From positions 1-64,000 of the forward strand of contig CAVOPT010000007.1 in the NCBI GenBank assembly GCA_963698165.1: 64,000 nt of DNA, given 5' to 3'. The DNA comes from JAAYUJ01 sp963698165 (GTDB lineage: Bacteria; Desulfobacterota; Syntrophobacteria; Syntrophobacterales; Syntrophobacteraceae). A program made the translations under genes and the position numbers. A model generated the notes under the pieces. The model saw only the letters and a program-made list of their open reading frames with translations, had not been told where the DNA came from and made no database searches. Below are positions 44,609-54,638 of this stretch, in pieces (position 1 is the stretch's first letter; each line of letters opens with the position of its first letter).

Positions 44609-45217
44609 ATGTCGCTTATCCCCATTGTCATTGAACAGAGCAGCCGGGGAGAACGGGCATTCGATATTTATTCCCGCTTGCTTCGAGACCGGATCATTTT
44701 TTTGGGAACGGCGATTTCCGATGATGTGGCCAACGTGATCATCGCACAGATGCTCTTTCTCGAATCGGAGGACCCCGACAAGGACATCCATTTTTACGTC
44801 AACTCGCCTGGAGGCCTGGTCACCGCGGGCCTGGCCATCTATGACACCATCCAGTACATCAAGCCCGACGTCTCGACCCTGTGCATGGGACAGGCGGCAA
44901 GCATGGCCGCCGTGCTGCTGGCTGCCGGCATCAAGGGAAAGCGGTTCGCCCTGCCCCATGCCCGGATCATGCTTCACCAGCCCATGGGAGGCTTCCAGGG
45001 GCAGGCAACGGATGTGGAAATCCAGGCGCGGGAAATTTTGCGTCTCCGGGAAGAACTCAACCATATCCTGACGATCCATACAGGAAGAGCACTGGACCAG
45101 ATCGAACGAGACACGGACAGGGATTTTTTCATGTCCGGGGCTCAGGCCAAGGACTACGGCATCGTGGATGAGGTGATCACCAGCAGAGCAGGACCACAAA
45201 TGCGGGCATTGTCATGA
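44609..45217 (+). CDS. clpP: ATP-dependent Clp protease proteolytic subunit
   Basis: 202 residues. The catalytic Ser is in GQAASMAAVLL, His in HARIMLHQPMGG and Asp in the DTDRDFFM region. It forms the tetradecameric peptidase chamber served by ClpX. It starts 3 bases after tig. Confidence 0.98.
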   Translation: MSLIPIVIEQSSRGERAFDIYSRLLRDRIIFLGTAISDDVANVIIAQMLFLESEDPDKDIHFYVNSPGGLVTAGLAIYDTIQYIKPDVSTLCMGQAASMAAVLLAAGIKGKRFALPHARIMLHQPMGGFQGQATDVEIQAREILRLREELNHILTIHTGRALDQIERDTDRDFFMSGAQAKDYGIVDEVITSRAGPQMRALS

Positions 45218-45868
45218 GGTGCCCCCATTCAAAGTATTCTGGGACACACTGGGGAGCAGCCGCCGATTGATCCCGGCAGGTTCTCTCCATGTGCGCCCCC
45301 CCTTTATTCACTGATCTCGCAATCCTCCCATCTCGTCCGTCAAGCATCCGTCGACATGGTTCAGGGACTATCTCAAAATTCCCCTCCCTTGATGGCAGGG
45401 CCTGGGGGAGAGTGAGAAAAGGCCACGACCAGCAACCCCTCCCTGCTTCCCCCATCAAAGGGGACGGAGATGTTGACCAATTCAGAGATAGTCTCTCAAC
45501 AGGCCAAGGTTGGCCTCATGCACTGAATTTGTTGAACAGGCGCGAATGCCCCGCGGAAGCACTTCAGAAAAATGCGGGGGCTTTCGATTTGTGGGGGAAG
45601 GACTTCCGGCGGTGGAAGATTGGCAAAGCAATCCGCTGGGCCATGGCAGAAACGAAGAACTTTTGTCGGAAAACCGATGGGGGACCGACGGCACTGAAAC
45701 CGGACCGCGCGACCGAGGCGCATTTGAGCTAGCTAAAAACCATTGCCGTAGTTATAATAGCCGTAATCCGACGTGTGGTAAGACAATTGCATCGTTTAAC
45801 ACTGTCGACCATGGGGCAATTCCAGGTGCATCGGATGCCCTGAAAAATATGAAGGCTAGGAGGATTGG
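45218..45868. other. Intergenic region between clpP and clpX
   Basis: 650 bases, unusually long for this gene pair. It contains the diverged C-rich repeat (45366-45496); no frame beyond it resembles a protein. A TATAAT at 45753-45758 might be a -10 box for clpX, but no -35 box is properly spaced. Confidence 0.55.
45366..45496. repeat. C-rich palindromic repeat, copy 3, with inverted ends
   Basis: The core CCCCTCCCTTGATGGCAGGG...CAACCCCTCCCT is related to the elements at 327 and 11781. It is bounded by GACTATCTC (45366-45374) and GAGATAGTC (45485-45493), an exact inverted pair. Confidence 0.65.
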
Positions 45869-47122
45869 ATGGCCAAGAAGAGGGATGAGAGAGGCGGAGA
45901 CTTGAGGTGCTCCTTCTGTGGTAAGAGCCAGGACGAAGTGAAGAAGCTCATCGCGGGTCCAACCGTCTATATTTGCGATGAATGCGTGGAACTCTGCAAC
46001 GACATCATCGCGGAGGAATACGACCGAGAGGAAGCTGCCCGAGCGACACAAATTCCCAAGCCCGTGGAGATCAAGCATTTCCTCGACCAGTACGTCATCG
46101 GGCAGGAGCAGGCGAAAAAGATCCTGTCCGTGGCGGTGCACAACCATTACAAGCGCATTGAGCTCAAGCTCGACAAGAACGACGTGGAGCTGCAAAAGAG
46201 CAACATCCTCATGATCGGGCCCACCGGATCGGGCAAGACACTCCTCGCCCAGACCCTCGCCCGCATCCTCAATGTTCCCTTCACCATCGCCGATGCCACG
46301 ACACTCACCGAAGCAGGGTACGTGGGCGAAGACGTGGAAAACATCCTCGTGAGCCTCATCCAGGCGGCCGACTACGACATCGAAAAGGCTTCACGGGGCA
46401 TCGTCTACATTGACGAAATTGACAAGATCGCCAAAAAATCCGACAGCCCCTCCATCACCCGAGACGTATCCGGAGAGGGAGTCCAGCAGGCTTTGCTCAA
46501 GATCCTCGAAGGAACCGTCGCCAGCGTGCCACCCAAGGGGGGAAGGAAACATCCTCAACAGGAATTCATAAAAATCGACACCACCAACATCTTGTTCATC
46601 GTGGGCGGCGCCTTCAACTACCTCGAGACCATCATTAATTCGCGCATCGGCGCCAAGGGACTCGGCTTCGGAGCCGAGATCCGGAGCAAGGAAGAAAAGA
46701 ACGTGGGTGAAGTCCTGAGCAAGATTCAGCCCGAAGACCTCATCAAGTTCGGCATGATCCCAGAATTCGTGGGTCGCCTGCCGGTAATCGCCACCCTGCG
46801 TGAGTTGTCCGAGGACGAACTGGTGAGGATTCTCACCGAGCCGAAGAATGCTCTCGTCAAACAGTACAAAAAGCTCTTTGAACTGGAAGACGTGCGGTTG
46901 AGATTCACCGACGGCGTTCTCCGAGCCATTGCCAAGGAAGCCATGAGGCGGAAGTCTGGAGCAAGAGGACTGCGTTCCATCATGGAAAACATCATGCTCG
47001 ACATCATGTACGACCTGCCCTCGCATCCCGAGATTCAAGAGTGCATCATCAATGAGGATGTGCTCCTGAAGGAGGTGACTCCCTTGTTGCTGTACCGGGG
47101 CCAGAGTCAGGAATCAGCCTAG
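45869..47122 (+). CDS. clpX: ATP-dependent Clp protease ATP-binding subunit
   Basis: 417 residues. N-terminal zinc-binding domain (CSFCGK...CDEC), Walker A GPTGSGKTLLAQ, pore loop TEAGYVGEDVE, Walker B GIVYIDEIDKI, GGRKHPQQEF, and sensor regions to the end. GGAGG precedes the ATG. It unfolds substrates and feeds them to ClpP. Confidence 0.98.
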   Translation: MAKKRDERGGDLRCSFCGKSQDEVKKLIAGPTVYICDECVELCNDIIAEEYDREEAARATQIPKPVEIKHFLDQYVIGQEQAKKILSVAVHNHYKRIELKLDKNDVELQKSNILMIGPTGSGKTLLAQTLARILNVPFTIADATTLTEAGYVGEDVENILVSLIQAADYDIEKASRGIVYIDEIDKIAKKSDSPSITRDVSGEGVQQALLKILEGTVASVPPKGGRKHPQQEFIKIDTTNILFIVGGAFNYLETIINSRIGAKGLGFGAEIRSKEEKNVGEVLSKIQPEDLIKFGMIPEFVGRLPVIATLRELSEDELVRILTEPKNALVKQYKKLFELEDVRLRFTDGVLRAIAKEAMRRKSGARGLRSIMENIMLDIMYDLPSHPEIQECIINEDVLLKEVTPLLLYRGQSQESA

Positions 47123-47213
47123 TCGTTGCCCCCGGGAAAGCGCGGAGTCCCTCCATAGTCCCCCGGCGAGGCGGTCAGTTGCGTTGAAGGTGTTTCGCAA
47201 GAGGTACCAAAAC

Positions 47214-49664
47214 ATGTTCAAATTGACGCGAAATAAGGACGATCAGCAGACTCCCAACAACACTTTTGCCATACCTTTGTTGCCTCTCAGGGACATTGTG
47301 GTCTTTCCGTCCATGGTGATTCCCCTCTTTGTCGGAAGAGACAAGTCGGTGAACGCCCTGGAAAGAGCCATGTCCACGGACAAGAGGATATTTCTCTCGG
47401 CCCAGACAAAAGCCAAGACGGACAATCCGGGTGAGTCGGACATATACAGGGTGGGAACCGTCGCCAATATTCTTCAGATCCTCAGACTCCCCGACGGCAC
47501 CGTGAAGGTGCTGGTGGAAGGAGAGCTCCGGGCGCGGGTGCTCCATTTCATCCCTCATCCCGAGTATTTTTTCGTGCAACTGGAGCAACTCCCCGAACCC
47601 CAGGGAGAACTCGTCGAGACTGAAGCCCTTCGCCGCAGTGTTCGTACGGCTTTCGAGACCTATGCCAAGCACAATAAGAAGATCACCCAGGAAATCCTGG
47701 ATGCGGTTGCCGCTGTGGATCAATCTTCACGGCTCGCGGACACGATTGCCTCCTACATGCCCTTCAAACTGGAACTGAAGCAGCAGCTTCTGGAGGCCCT
47801 CCCCGTCGGCCAGCGCATGGAAAAACTCTTTGGTCACATTCGGTCCGAGCTCGAGATCATCCAAACGGAAGAGCGCATCAAGGGCCGTGTGAAAAAGCAG
47901 ATGGAGAAGACCCAGCGCGAGTATTACCTCACGGAGCAGATGCGGGCCATCCAGAAGGAAATGGGAGAAAAGGACGATTTCAAGTCCGAACTGGAGGAGC
48001 TTGAAAAGCGCATCAAGCGCAAGCGGTTGAGCCAGGAGGCCGCGGCCAAGGTCCGGGGCGAGTTCAAGAAGCTGAAGCTCATGTCCCCCATGAGTGCCGA
48101 GGCCACGGTGGTTCGCAATTATGTCGACTGGATCCTCTCCCTCCCGTGGTTCGAGAAAACCAAGGACAAGATCGACATAGACGAGGCGGCTCGCATCCTC
48201 GACGAGGACCACTATGGCCTGGAAAAGCCCAAGGAACGGATCGTCGAGTACTTGGCGGTACAGGCACTGGTGAAGAAGATCAAAGGGCCCATCCTTTGTT
48301 TCGTGGGACCTCCGGGTGTTGGAAAAACCTCTCTCGCCCGATCCGTCGCACGGTCCATGAACCGCAACTTCATTCGGCTCTCCCTTGGAGGAGTCAGGGA
48401 CGAAGCGGAGATTCGAGGTCACCGGCGGACTTACATCGGAGCCCTGCCCGGGAAGATCATCCAGTCCCTCAGAAAGGTCAAGAGCAACAACCCCGTTTTC
48501 TGCCTCGACGAGATCGACAAAATGAGCATGGACTTCCGGGGCGACCCTTCCGCAGCCTTGTTGGAAGTTCTCGACCCCGAGCAGAATTTTTCGTTCAACG
48601 ACCACTATCTCGATCTGGACTACGATCTGTCCGAGGTATTCTTCATAACGACGGCCAACACGCTCCACGCCATCCCGCCGCCCCTGAGGGATCGCATGGA
48701 GATCATCCAGCTTGCGGGATACACGGAATTCGAAAAACAGAACATCGGCAGGAATTTCCTGGTGGCCAAGCAGTGCAAGGCAAACGGCCTCGCCATGGAA
48801 AATGTTGCCTTCTCCGATGAGATTCTCCTTTACATCATCCGCCATTACACCAAGGAAGCGGGAGTGCGCAACCTGGAGAGGGAGATCGCGTCCATCTGCC
48901 GCAAGGTTGCGAAGGAAGTGGTCCGCAACGGAACCGGTACCCGGGTTGAATTGACGGAGGAGATCACCCAGGACTATCTCGGCATTCCCAAGTTTCGCTA
49001 CGGCCGGGCGGAGGAGAAAGACGAAATCGGTCTCGCCGTGGGGCTTGCATGGACTGAGTTTGGCGGAGATATTCTCGGCATCGAGACGGTGGTCATGCCC
49101 GGCAAGGGAAAGATCACTATCACCGGAAAGCTTGGAGAAGTGATGCAGGAATCGGCTCAGGCCGCATTGAGTTACGTGCGCTCGAGAGCAGCCAGCTTGA
49201 AAATCGAGCCGAACTTTTACCAGGACCTGGACATCCACGTCCATGTGCCGGAAGGAGCCATTCCGAAGGATGGGCCGTCCGCGGGAATCACCATGGCGTC
49301 CTCCATCGTGTCGGCCCTGACAAGGATCCCCGTCCGAAGCGACCTGGCCATGACGGGTGAGATCACCCTGCGGGGGCGGGTGCTCCCCATCGGGGGATTG
49401 AAGGAAAAGATCCTCGCGGCCCACAGAGGCCTCATGAAGACGGTCCTCGTCCCCAAGGACAACGCCAAGGATCTCAAGGACATTCCCGCCAAGATTCTGC
49501 AGGAAATCGAAGTGGAGATCGTGGAACACATGGACGACGTCCTGAGGAGAGCCCTGATTCTGCATGAAGGCCAGGAGCTTTTCCGTGACCCCGAGGACAC
49601 CTCCCGGAAAGCGGTTCTTTTCGAACCGAAGAAACCTCCCACGGACGAGATCAGGGCACACTGA
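47214..49664 (+). CDS. lon: ATP-dependent protease Lon
   Basis: 816 residues from the ATG at 47214 (AGAGGT 8 bases upstream); the TTG at 47184 is less likely. N-terminal LON substrate domain (IPLLPLRDIVVFPSMV), coiled coil, AAA+ with Walker A GPPGVGKTSLARS and Walker B CLDEIDKM, and the Ser-Lys protease domain with KDGPSAGITMA and the catalytic Lys in GGLKEKILAAHR. Cytoplasmic quality-control protease. Confidence 0.98.
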   Translation: MFKLTRNKDDQQTPNNTFAIPLLPLRDIVVFPSMVIPLFVGRDKSVNALERAMSTDKRIFLSAQTKAKTDNPGESDIYRVGTVANILQILRLPDGTVKVLVEGELRARVLHFIPHPEYFFVQLEQLPEPQGELVETEALRRSVRTAFETYAKHNKKITQEILDAVAAVDQSSRLADTIASYMPFKLELKQQLLEALPVGQRMEKLFGHIRSELEIIQTEERIKGRVKKQMEKTQREYYLTEQMRAIQKEMGEKDDFKSELEELEKRIKRKRLSQEAAAKVRGEFKKLKLMSPMSAEATVVRNYVDWILSLPWFEKTKDKIDIDEAARILDEDHYGLEKPKERIVEYLAVQALVKKIKGPILCFVGPPGVGKTSLARSVARSMNRNFIRLSLGGVRDEAEIRGHRRTYIGALPGKIIQSLRKVKSNNPVFCLDEIDKMSMDFRGDPSAALLEVLDPEQNFSFNDHYLDLDYDLSEVFFITTANTLHAIPPPLRDRMEIIQLAGYTEFEKQNIGRNFLVAKQCKANGLAMENVAFSDEILLYIIRHYTKEAGVRNLEREIASICRKVAKEVVRNGTGTRVELTEEITQDYLGIPKFRYGRAEEKDEIGLAVGLAWTEFGGDILGIETVVMPGKGKITITGKLGEVMQESAQAALSYVRSRAASLKIEPNFYQDLDIHVHVPEGAIPKDGPSAGITMASSIVSALTRIPVRSDLAMTGEITLRGRVLPIGGLKEKILAAHRGLMKTVLVPKDNAKDLKDIPAKILQEIEVEIVEHMDDVLRRALILHEGQELFRDPEDTSRKAVLFEPKKPPTDEIRAH

Positions 49665-49813
49665 AAAGGCCCTGGTACCCGAAATATCCTGGCGCGCCCG
49701 GCGCCTTGGGATTCTCGGACACAAATGGCTTGACATTTGGAGGACCATCAAATAGATAGTAACTCTCGCTTGGGCAGCAAGGCCCGCAACCTGCTCCCGG
49801 GTGCTCATCGCAC

Positions 49814-49889
49814 GGGCGGATAGCTCAGCTGGGAGAGCATCGGCCTTACAAGCCGAGGGTCACAGGTTCGAGCCCTGTTCCGCCCACCA
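49814..49889 (+). tRNA. tRNA-Val(UAC)
   Basis: Acceptor GGGCGGA (49814-49820) pairs with TCCGCCC (49879-49885); A discriminator and encoded CCA. Anticodon loop CTTACAA has anticodon TAC. D-loop AGCTCAGCTGGGAGAGC and T loop GGTTCGAGCC are canonical. Confidence 0.97.
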
Positions 49890-49898
49890 TGTCCTTAA

Positions 49899-49980
<82 letters not shown>

Positions 49981-49985
49981 ATCAA

Positions 49986-50016
49986 GGGGTTAGCCATGAT
50001 GGTTAACCCCTTTTTT
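49986..50016 (+). terminator. Intrinsic terminator after tRNA-Asp
   Basis: GGGGTTAGCC (49986-49995) pairs with GGTTAACCCC (50001-50010) across a 5-nt loop, followed by TTTTTT (50011-50016). It probably ends the tRNA-Val/tRNA-Asp transcript and lies just inside the island. Confidence 0.9.
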
Positions 50017-50033
50017 GCTTATGGCCGATACAT

Positions 50034-50053
50034 CCCCCACATTATCCCCCACA
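50034..50053 (+). promoter_or_regulatory. Candidate integrase arm-type sites near attL
   Basis: Two CCCCCACA copies (50034-50041 and 50046-50053) with a 12-bp period. The same pair with the same period occurs inverted at 50149-50168 and direct next to the integrase at 61344-61363. Confidence 0.6.
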
Positions 50054-50666
50054 TACTTCATGAAAATACCGCTCTCTCCCGCTGATATACGCTACTGCCT
50101 CACCCACATGCACGCCTCTCCTCCCAAACCAGAGAGGCTTCTGTTGATTGTGGGGGACACTGTGGGGGACGGCAGCAGAATGGTGAGATGGTGTTGGCAA
50201 TCCAGCCTGAAGACTCCTTCGAGAGGGCGATGCGATCCCCTGGAGCAGAAGCGGCAGGGGATCGGTGCTACACAGCTGGAAGGCACGCTCCCCTCACCTC
50301 CCCTGTCCTGGGCCGGATTTTTGACCCCCCCACCCCCCAAAAAGTGACGAGTGGTATGTTCATATGGGTGATATACAGAGGTCGCCCAGACTGATGACTG
50401 GTTTTTTGGAAAACATTTCCAGTGATTTGCGGATGGAGTGATGTGTGGCCCGGTTCTGGCGTTTGCCTTGTGGATTGAGTGGAAGAAATGGATTGTGGGG
50501 CAAATTTGGGGCATCTGTGGGGTTGTCTGGTTGAGGTCCCCATGTGTGACACGTAGGGTGCGACGTGTGGCGTGTGAGTGGTCACCGTTGACGGGTGCGC
50601 CCCCAATGGTGCGGCGGGTAAGTGTTGGGGACTGGGGGAGAACGCCCCGGCTACCCGATTGGAGAC
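50054..50666. other. Gene-free stretch of the island
   Basis: It contains the inverted arm-type pair (50149-50168). Open frames (for example 50092-50514 minus) have biased Pro/His/Ser composition and no family resemblance. Confidence 0.55.
50149..50168 (-). promoter_or_regulatory. Candidate integrase arm-type sites, inverted pair
   Basis: TGTGGGGG at 50149-50156 and 50161-50168, the reverse complement of CCCCCACA, again with a 12-bp period. Confidence 0.55.
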
Positions 50667-51005
50667 CTATTTCGCCTTCTTTCTCTCCGCCTTGAACGTT
50701 GACTCATCGCCTAGATGAAAACTGAACCATCCGCCCATGCTGTTCCCATCCGCGACTGCCCACCCTCTGCCGCTCACTTCATCGCCTTCATCCCATCCGG
50801 CGAAAGAGAATGCAAGCCGTTCCTGATCTGCATGTCTCTCAATTCGACAGTCGATCTCCGCCTCAATTGCGCCAAATGCGAATGTCCCAGTGCCGTCTGG
50901 CTTAACTGCCAAATGTCCGGGAGCAACTAGATCAATGAAGTCGCGATCCCACGACGACATTTCGGTTATCAGCCACACGCCGATGTATTCGTGCTTGATC
51001 TTCAT
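50667..51005 (-). CDS. Conserved hypothetical protein
   Basis: 112 residues with GAGGGG before the ATG. The sequence has the look of a small soluble conserved protein (YIGVWLITEMSSWDRDFIDL, DGTGTFAFGAIEAEIDCR, GDEVSGRGWAV). I recall similar stand-alone hypothetical proteins in diverse bacteria, without known function. It is one of the few intact genes in the left half of the island. Confidence 0.75.
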   Translation of the reverse strand: MKIKHEYIGVWLITEMSSWDRDFIDLVAPGHLAVKPDGTGTFAFGAIEAEIDCRIERHADQERLAFSFAGWDEGDEVSGRGWAVADGNSMGGWFSFHLGDESTFKAERKKAK

Positions 51006-51717
51006 GTGGTCCCCTCACTTTTTCAACGCCTCGCATGACGCGCGCGGTCTACCGCCTCGCTGTCGATGCGATTGTGTACGCCCGGCATGGGCGCGAACTT
51101 ATGGGGTGTAAGTCTCCTCTAGGTGAATCCTGTCAGTGGTCTTAATCATTGGCACAAGTATTAGGCGAAGACAAGGGCGGATCTGCATGCCGTGGTGGAG
51201 GGTGGACTGGAGGAGAGGAACCCCTGGTCACCGGCACTGATATCCTGGTGGGGCGGGGTGAAAAATCTCCTCACACATGCCCGCTAAGCTGGAGTTTCAG
51301 AGCCTGGGATAGACGATCGGGTAGCGGCATGGGGAAAAACATCGTCACCCCTACCTCCCCTTGGAAAATTCCGAATTCGCCTGCTCACCCCTCATAAACC
51401 TCAAACAGGTCATGGGTCAGGCGGATGATCCAGTTCTCAAAACTTTTTCCCTCTGGCCCTGAGCCTCGCGAATGGTCGGACACACATGAGTGCACAATGG
51501 GCAAAAATCAGGAATCTCCTGATTGACATGCCTTCCCGCAGAGGTAGAAAGGAGATGGATGCCTCGAATTGTTGGAGTGTTGGAGTGTCCAAGGATCGGC
51601 TCCATACTGCGCGCGGGACATGGCCTAAATGACCTTAGGATACCGTGAATATTGGAAACCTTAGTACTCAGGTGATCCTCAAAGCTTATTTGTCAAAGCC
51701 CGAATGGAGGAATCAGA
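51006..51717. other. Gene-free stretch of the island
   Basis: No supported gene, RNA or repeat. Frames such as 51149-51397 lack ribosome sites and resemblance. Confidence 0.5.
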
Positions 51718-51906
51718 ATGCTAGGAATGATCAAGACCTTCCTCAGGGAAGATGGGGGTGCGAGCATGGCCGAGTATGCTATTTTACTCGCCGTGATCAC
51801 CGGTGCGCTGGTCACAATCCTCAGTCTTTATACGAATTCCATCGCAAATATTTTCAATTTCATAAGAACCCAACTTGATGCAGCACACCAGGCGGCGTCT
51901 TCATAG
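51718..51906 (+). CDS. Flp/Fap-type pilin (orphan)
   Basis: 62 residues with GGAGG 7 bases before the ATG. It has the Flp pilin pattern: a short basic leader, then EDGGASMAEYAILLAVITGALVTIL, a Gly before the conserved Glu-Tyr and a hydrophobic helix. Flp pilins are processed by TadV-type peptidases and assembled by a tad machine. No tad genes occur in the window, so it must rely on a distant system or be vestigial. Confidence 0.85.
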   Translation: MLGMIKTFLREDGGASMAEYAILLAVITGALVTILSLYTNSIANIFNFIRTQLDAAHQAASS

Positions 51907-52803
51907 CGCGACGTACCTTTTGGGACGTCAAACCACCCTTGAATCGGACACCCGATTTTGGCCTTCCTCCTCTCTCTCCAAGGCACCACGAAGGCGCCCC
52001 CTCACCTTCTGGAGAATCTGCAAAAATCAGGGGAGCAACCCCTCACAAACTCGGAATCCAGTTAGACTGACAATCATCTGACTCCACCCAGACCGATCAC
52101 CTGATCTGCGGGCACAATGATTCGTCGTTGCCACAGGCAGTAATCAGGTACCTGAATGAGCTGTGATGGGCGCCCACCAGCGACGAGAGGGTGTAACCAT
52201 CAGAACCACCTTTCTGATCGCCCCTCTGCACCACTTTCTCGGTGTGAACTGGACTGAGTGAGGGCACAGGACGGAGTGGCTGAAAAGAGCAAAATACGGC
52301 TCCACAGAGGGTGTGCCAATCCTGGAGCACCTTTGTGGGTCACCCCGTACTCACCGGCCGTTCCCAGAAGACCTCTCGGCATTCTCCTCCATCTTGGTTT
52401 CTTTTCAGATACCCTCCAAATCCCGGCGCCCCATGTGATCTATACCGAACATTGCATCCCGTGATTCATCGGATTGAGGGTCATGCTTTGAAAGGGGTCC
52501 AATCTACCGAGGGTAGAAAGGAAGATGATTGCCTGAATTCTGTGGGGAGGCCGGGAATCGTTTCTCGATCATGCATTGAGAATAGCTGCGCCCAATGTTG
52601 TCTCCCTGGAGTAGAAAAACCTGTTGATCGGAGTTGGCTTGGGCGCGGTGTGGCGAGGGTGGCATGGATGGTGCTTGATTGAGTCCTGGGTGGTGATGCT
52701 TATCCCCTGGATTTGTGAGGTGGGATCCTGCGTGTGGTGAGTTAGTCGGGTTTCGGAAATGGGCTGTCATATTTTCTGCACTGGCACATGACGGAGGGGG
52801 GTT
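51907..52803. other. Gene-free stretch of the island
   Basis: Nearly 900 bases with only short frames of biased composition. No family, RNA or repeat was recognised. Confidence 0.5.
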
Positions 52804-52977
52804 GTGATCAAGCTAGTGTGTGGCCAGGAGCTGGTAAGGCTCGGGATCCAGACCAAGGAGGGTGTGAATATCAGCTTATTCCTCGATCATCTCGAGGAGT
52901 GCGACAAATGCCGACCAGTCGAGGGGATGCTTGTCGATGCGCTCAATCAGGCGATTGGTGGGGAGAAGGAGTGGTGA
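52804..52977 (+). CDS. Small CxxC protein, possible zinc-finger
   Basis: 57 residues from a GTG with GGAGG 7 bases upstream. It reads VIKLVCGQELVRLG, then an acidic helix with HLEECDKCRPVEG, reminiscent of the HxxxCxxC metal site of anti-sigma-type zinc fingers, then a helical end. Two later spots (about 53058 and 54434) repeat a ribosome site followed by GTGAAGCTCAAG, encoding a similar but truncated start (VKLKVC, VKLKLC). These may be remnants of duplicated copies lying just upstream of each riboswitch. Confidence 0.55.
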   Translation: MIKLVCGQELVRLGIQTKEGVNISLFLDHLEECDKCRPVEGMLVDALNQAIGGEKEW

Positions 52978-53135
52978 GGGGGGGAACTTCCTTGCCTGTT
53001 TCGAGAAAATGGATTGTGGCGCAACATAGAGGGGTTGGGGGTTCAAGGAGGGGTCTGGTGAAGCTCAAGGTATGTACTGATCCTGCTTGATGTCTATGGC
53101 CTCCAAGGAGTAGCAGGAGGCGATTGATAGGGTCC

Positions 53136-53256
53136 TGAAAAAGCCAAACCCGCCGTGAGACGGGAGACGGAAAGCCGCGGATCCCGCAAATGCGGGAGAG
53201 CCGGGCTGCCAGGTGGGGCGTTGTGTGACGCCCGCAGTGGTGGTTCGGCTTTTTTT
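53136..53256 (+). ncRNA. c-di-GMP-I (GEMM) riboswitch 1 with terminator
   Basis: GEMM-I landmarks in order are AAGCCAAACC (53141-53150), GACGGAAAGCC (53166-53176) and a P3 hairpin with GCCGGGCTGCC (53200-53210). The base equivalent to Vc2 G20 is G, predicting c-di-GMP rather than the cAMP-GMP subclass. The 3' side overlaps an intrinsic terminator: AGCCG (53199-53203) can pair with CGGCT (53246-53250), followed by a run of T to 53256. The controlled gene starts at 53354. Confidence 0.88.
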
Positions 53257-53353
53257 GTTATTGAGGGGTTCGGGTCTTGAATTCTGGGTCCGGTTGACTG
53301 GCCTTAGGGTTCGGATTTCAGAGACGGACCAGCGGATCATAAAGGAGGGGAAA

Positions 53354-54336
53354 ATGAAGAAACTGGTATTGATTTCAGCGATGTTGTTGGGGATAGGGGT
53401 GGTGACGTTGGCGCACGCCGCGACTTTTGAGATGCGAGGCTATCTTGAAACGCTGCCCCATGCCCTATCCGGAACAGTCCTCCAGACAATCTGTGGACAT
53501 TCCATAACAAGGACCATAACGAGGCTTTGCTCCCGCCAAGTCCAAACAGTTACCGGGCTTATGAAACAACTGGGTCTATTATAGGTCAGTTGGTGATAAC
53601 CGGTAGTCCAGAGTGGTACGGTTATGATGGTTTTTATTCAAACGCAACATTCGACGGTGTATTTGTGCACTCCGGGATTGAATACCCTACAGTCGCCGTA
53701 TTTCATGCACCCCAATCAATGAATATCTATGAAATCAAACTAAAGAGTGAGATGGTGGCCTACGGTGTACCCACCGGTAGCTTCGATGTGACAGTAAACT
53801 CGGTGATCAGCGGCGTTACGAAGAAGATAGGGTCATTTACCGTTTCAGGCCGCCCAAGGCTAGAGACGATCTATACCTGCTTGGGCATGACTTTGCAGAC
53901 GGGCGACATGATCGAAATCCTTTATGGCAACGACGGCGACTATCACCACGACCACGGCAACATGAACGTCTTCATCGTCACGTACAACCCTATTAGCATC
54001 GATATCAGGCCAGCAGATGGTACCAACACCATCGACCTACTGGGCATGGAGACGATTCCGGTTGCAATCCTTTCTTCGGGCGATTTTGATGCACCTAAGG
54101 ACGTGAATCCGGCAACGCTCAATTTTGGGCCGACAGGTGGGGAGCAAAGTCTCGTGAATTGCGCCCGTAAGGGGAAGGATGTCAACGGTGACGGTCTGAG
54201 GGATCTTGTATGTACATTCTCGACAAAGGCGGCAGGGTTCCAGTGTGGTAATACCGAGGGCGTCTTGAAGGGCAAGACTAAGGATGGGACGGTGATAGAG
54301 GGGCGTGATTTGGTTAGGATTGTTCCGTGTAAGTAG
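53354..54336 (+). pseudogene. Riboswitch-controlled secreted protein, frameshifted
   Basis: AAAGGAGGGG precedes an ATG opening a clean signal peptide (KKLVLISAMLLGIGVVTLAHA). After ETLPHA the frame degenerates and stops at 53584. The +2 frame becomes coherent from about 53449 (DNLWTFHNKDHNEALLPP) and runs to 54336 through a beta-rich domain and a C-terminal SIDIRPADG...IPVAILSSGDFDAP...DVNGDGLRDLVC domain common in secreted proteins of this phylum. One indel near the C-runs at 53456-53466 would restore about 325 residues. Exported, function unknown. Confidence 0.75.
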
Positions 54337-54502
54337 GCAACTTATTTGCTGAGATCAAGGGCAGGGGCAGGGATGGCCCTGCCTTGGTATGAATTCCGTT
54401 CTGCCTAAACCTTTATGCTTCAAAGAGGGGGTCCGGTGAAGCTCAAGCTGTGTTCAATTCTCTCCTGGCCTGCCAGGCCAGGATTCTATGTAGCTCCTTA
54501 TT

Positions 54503-54615
54503 AGAAAGCCAAACCTCGAGTGATCGGGGGACGGAAAGCCACGGGTCTTCCAAGAAGACAGCCGGGTTGCCGAGAGTGACTGCGTGAAGGTCATGTCGGA
54601 TAGCTCGGCTTTTTT
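54503..54615 (+). ncRNA. c-di-GMP-I (GEMM) riboswitch 2 with terminator
   Basis: Landmarks are AAAGCCAAACC (54505-54515), GGACGGAAAGCC (54529-54540), a GGGTCTTC...GAAGACAGCC P3 arm and GCCGGGTTGCCGA (54561-54573). Again G at the G20-equivalent position. GCCGAG (54569-54574), part of the closing stem, can instead pair with CTCGGC (54604-54609) followed by T6, a textbook on/off expression platform. The controlled gene starts at 54639. Confidence 0.9.
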
Positions 54616-54638
54616 GTTTGGAAAGGAGGGGGTGTGAA

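Noticed and set aside
45753..45758. TATAAT as a clpX -10 box
   Set aside because: No -35 box at 16-18 bases; kept only as a remark in the intergenic entry.
47727..49808. 693-codon minus-strand frame opposite lon
   Set aside because: Shadow frame caused by codon bias of lon; no family features.
50034..50168. CRISPR-like short repeats near attL
   Set aside because: Only pairs of 8-bp repeats with 4-bp spacers; they match the attR side and fit integrase arm sites.
53136..54615. Possibility that the GEMM RNAs are cAMP-GMP (GEMM-Ib) riboswitches
   Set aside because: The base aligned with Vc2 G20 is G in both, whereas the cAMP-GMP subclass usually has A there.
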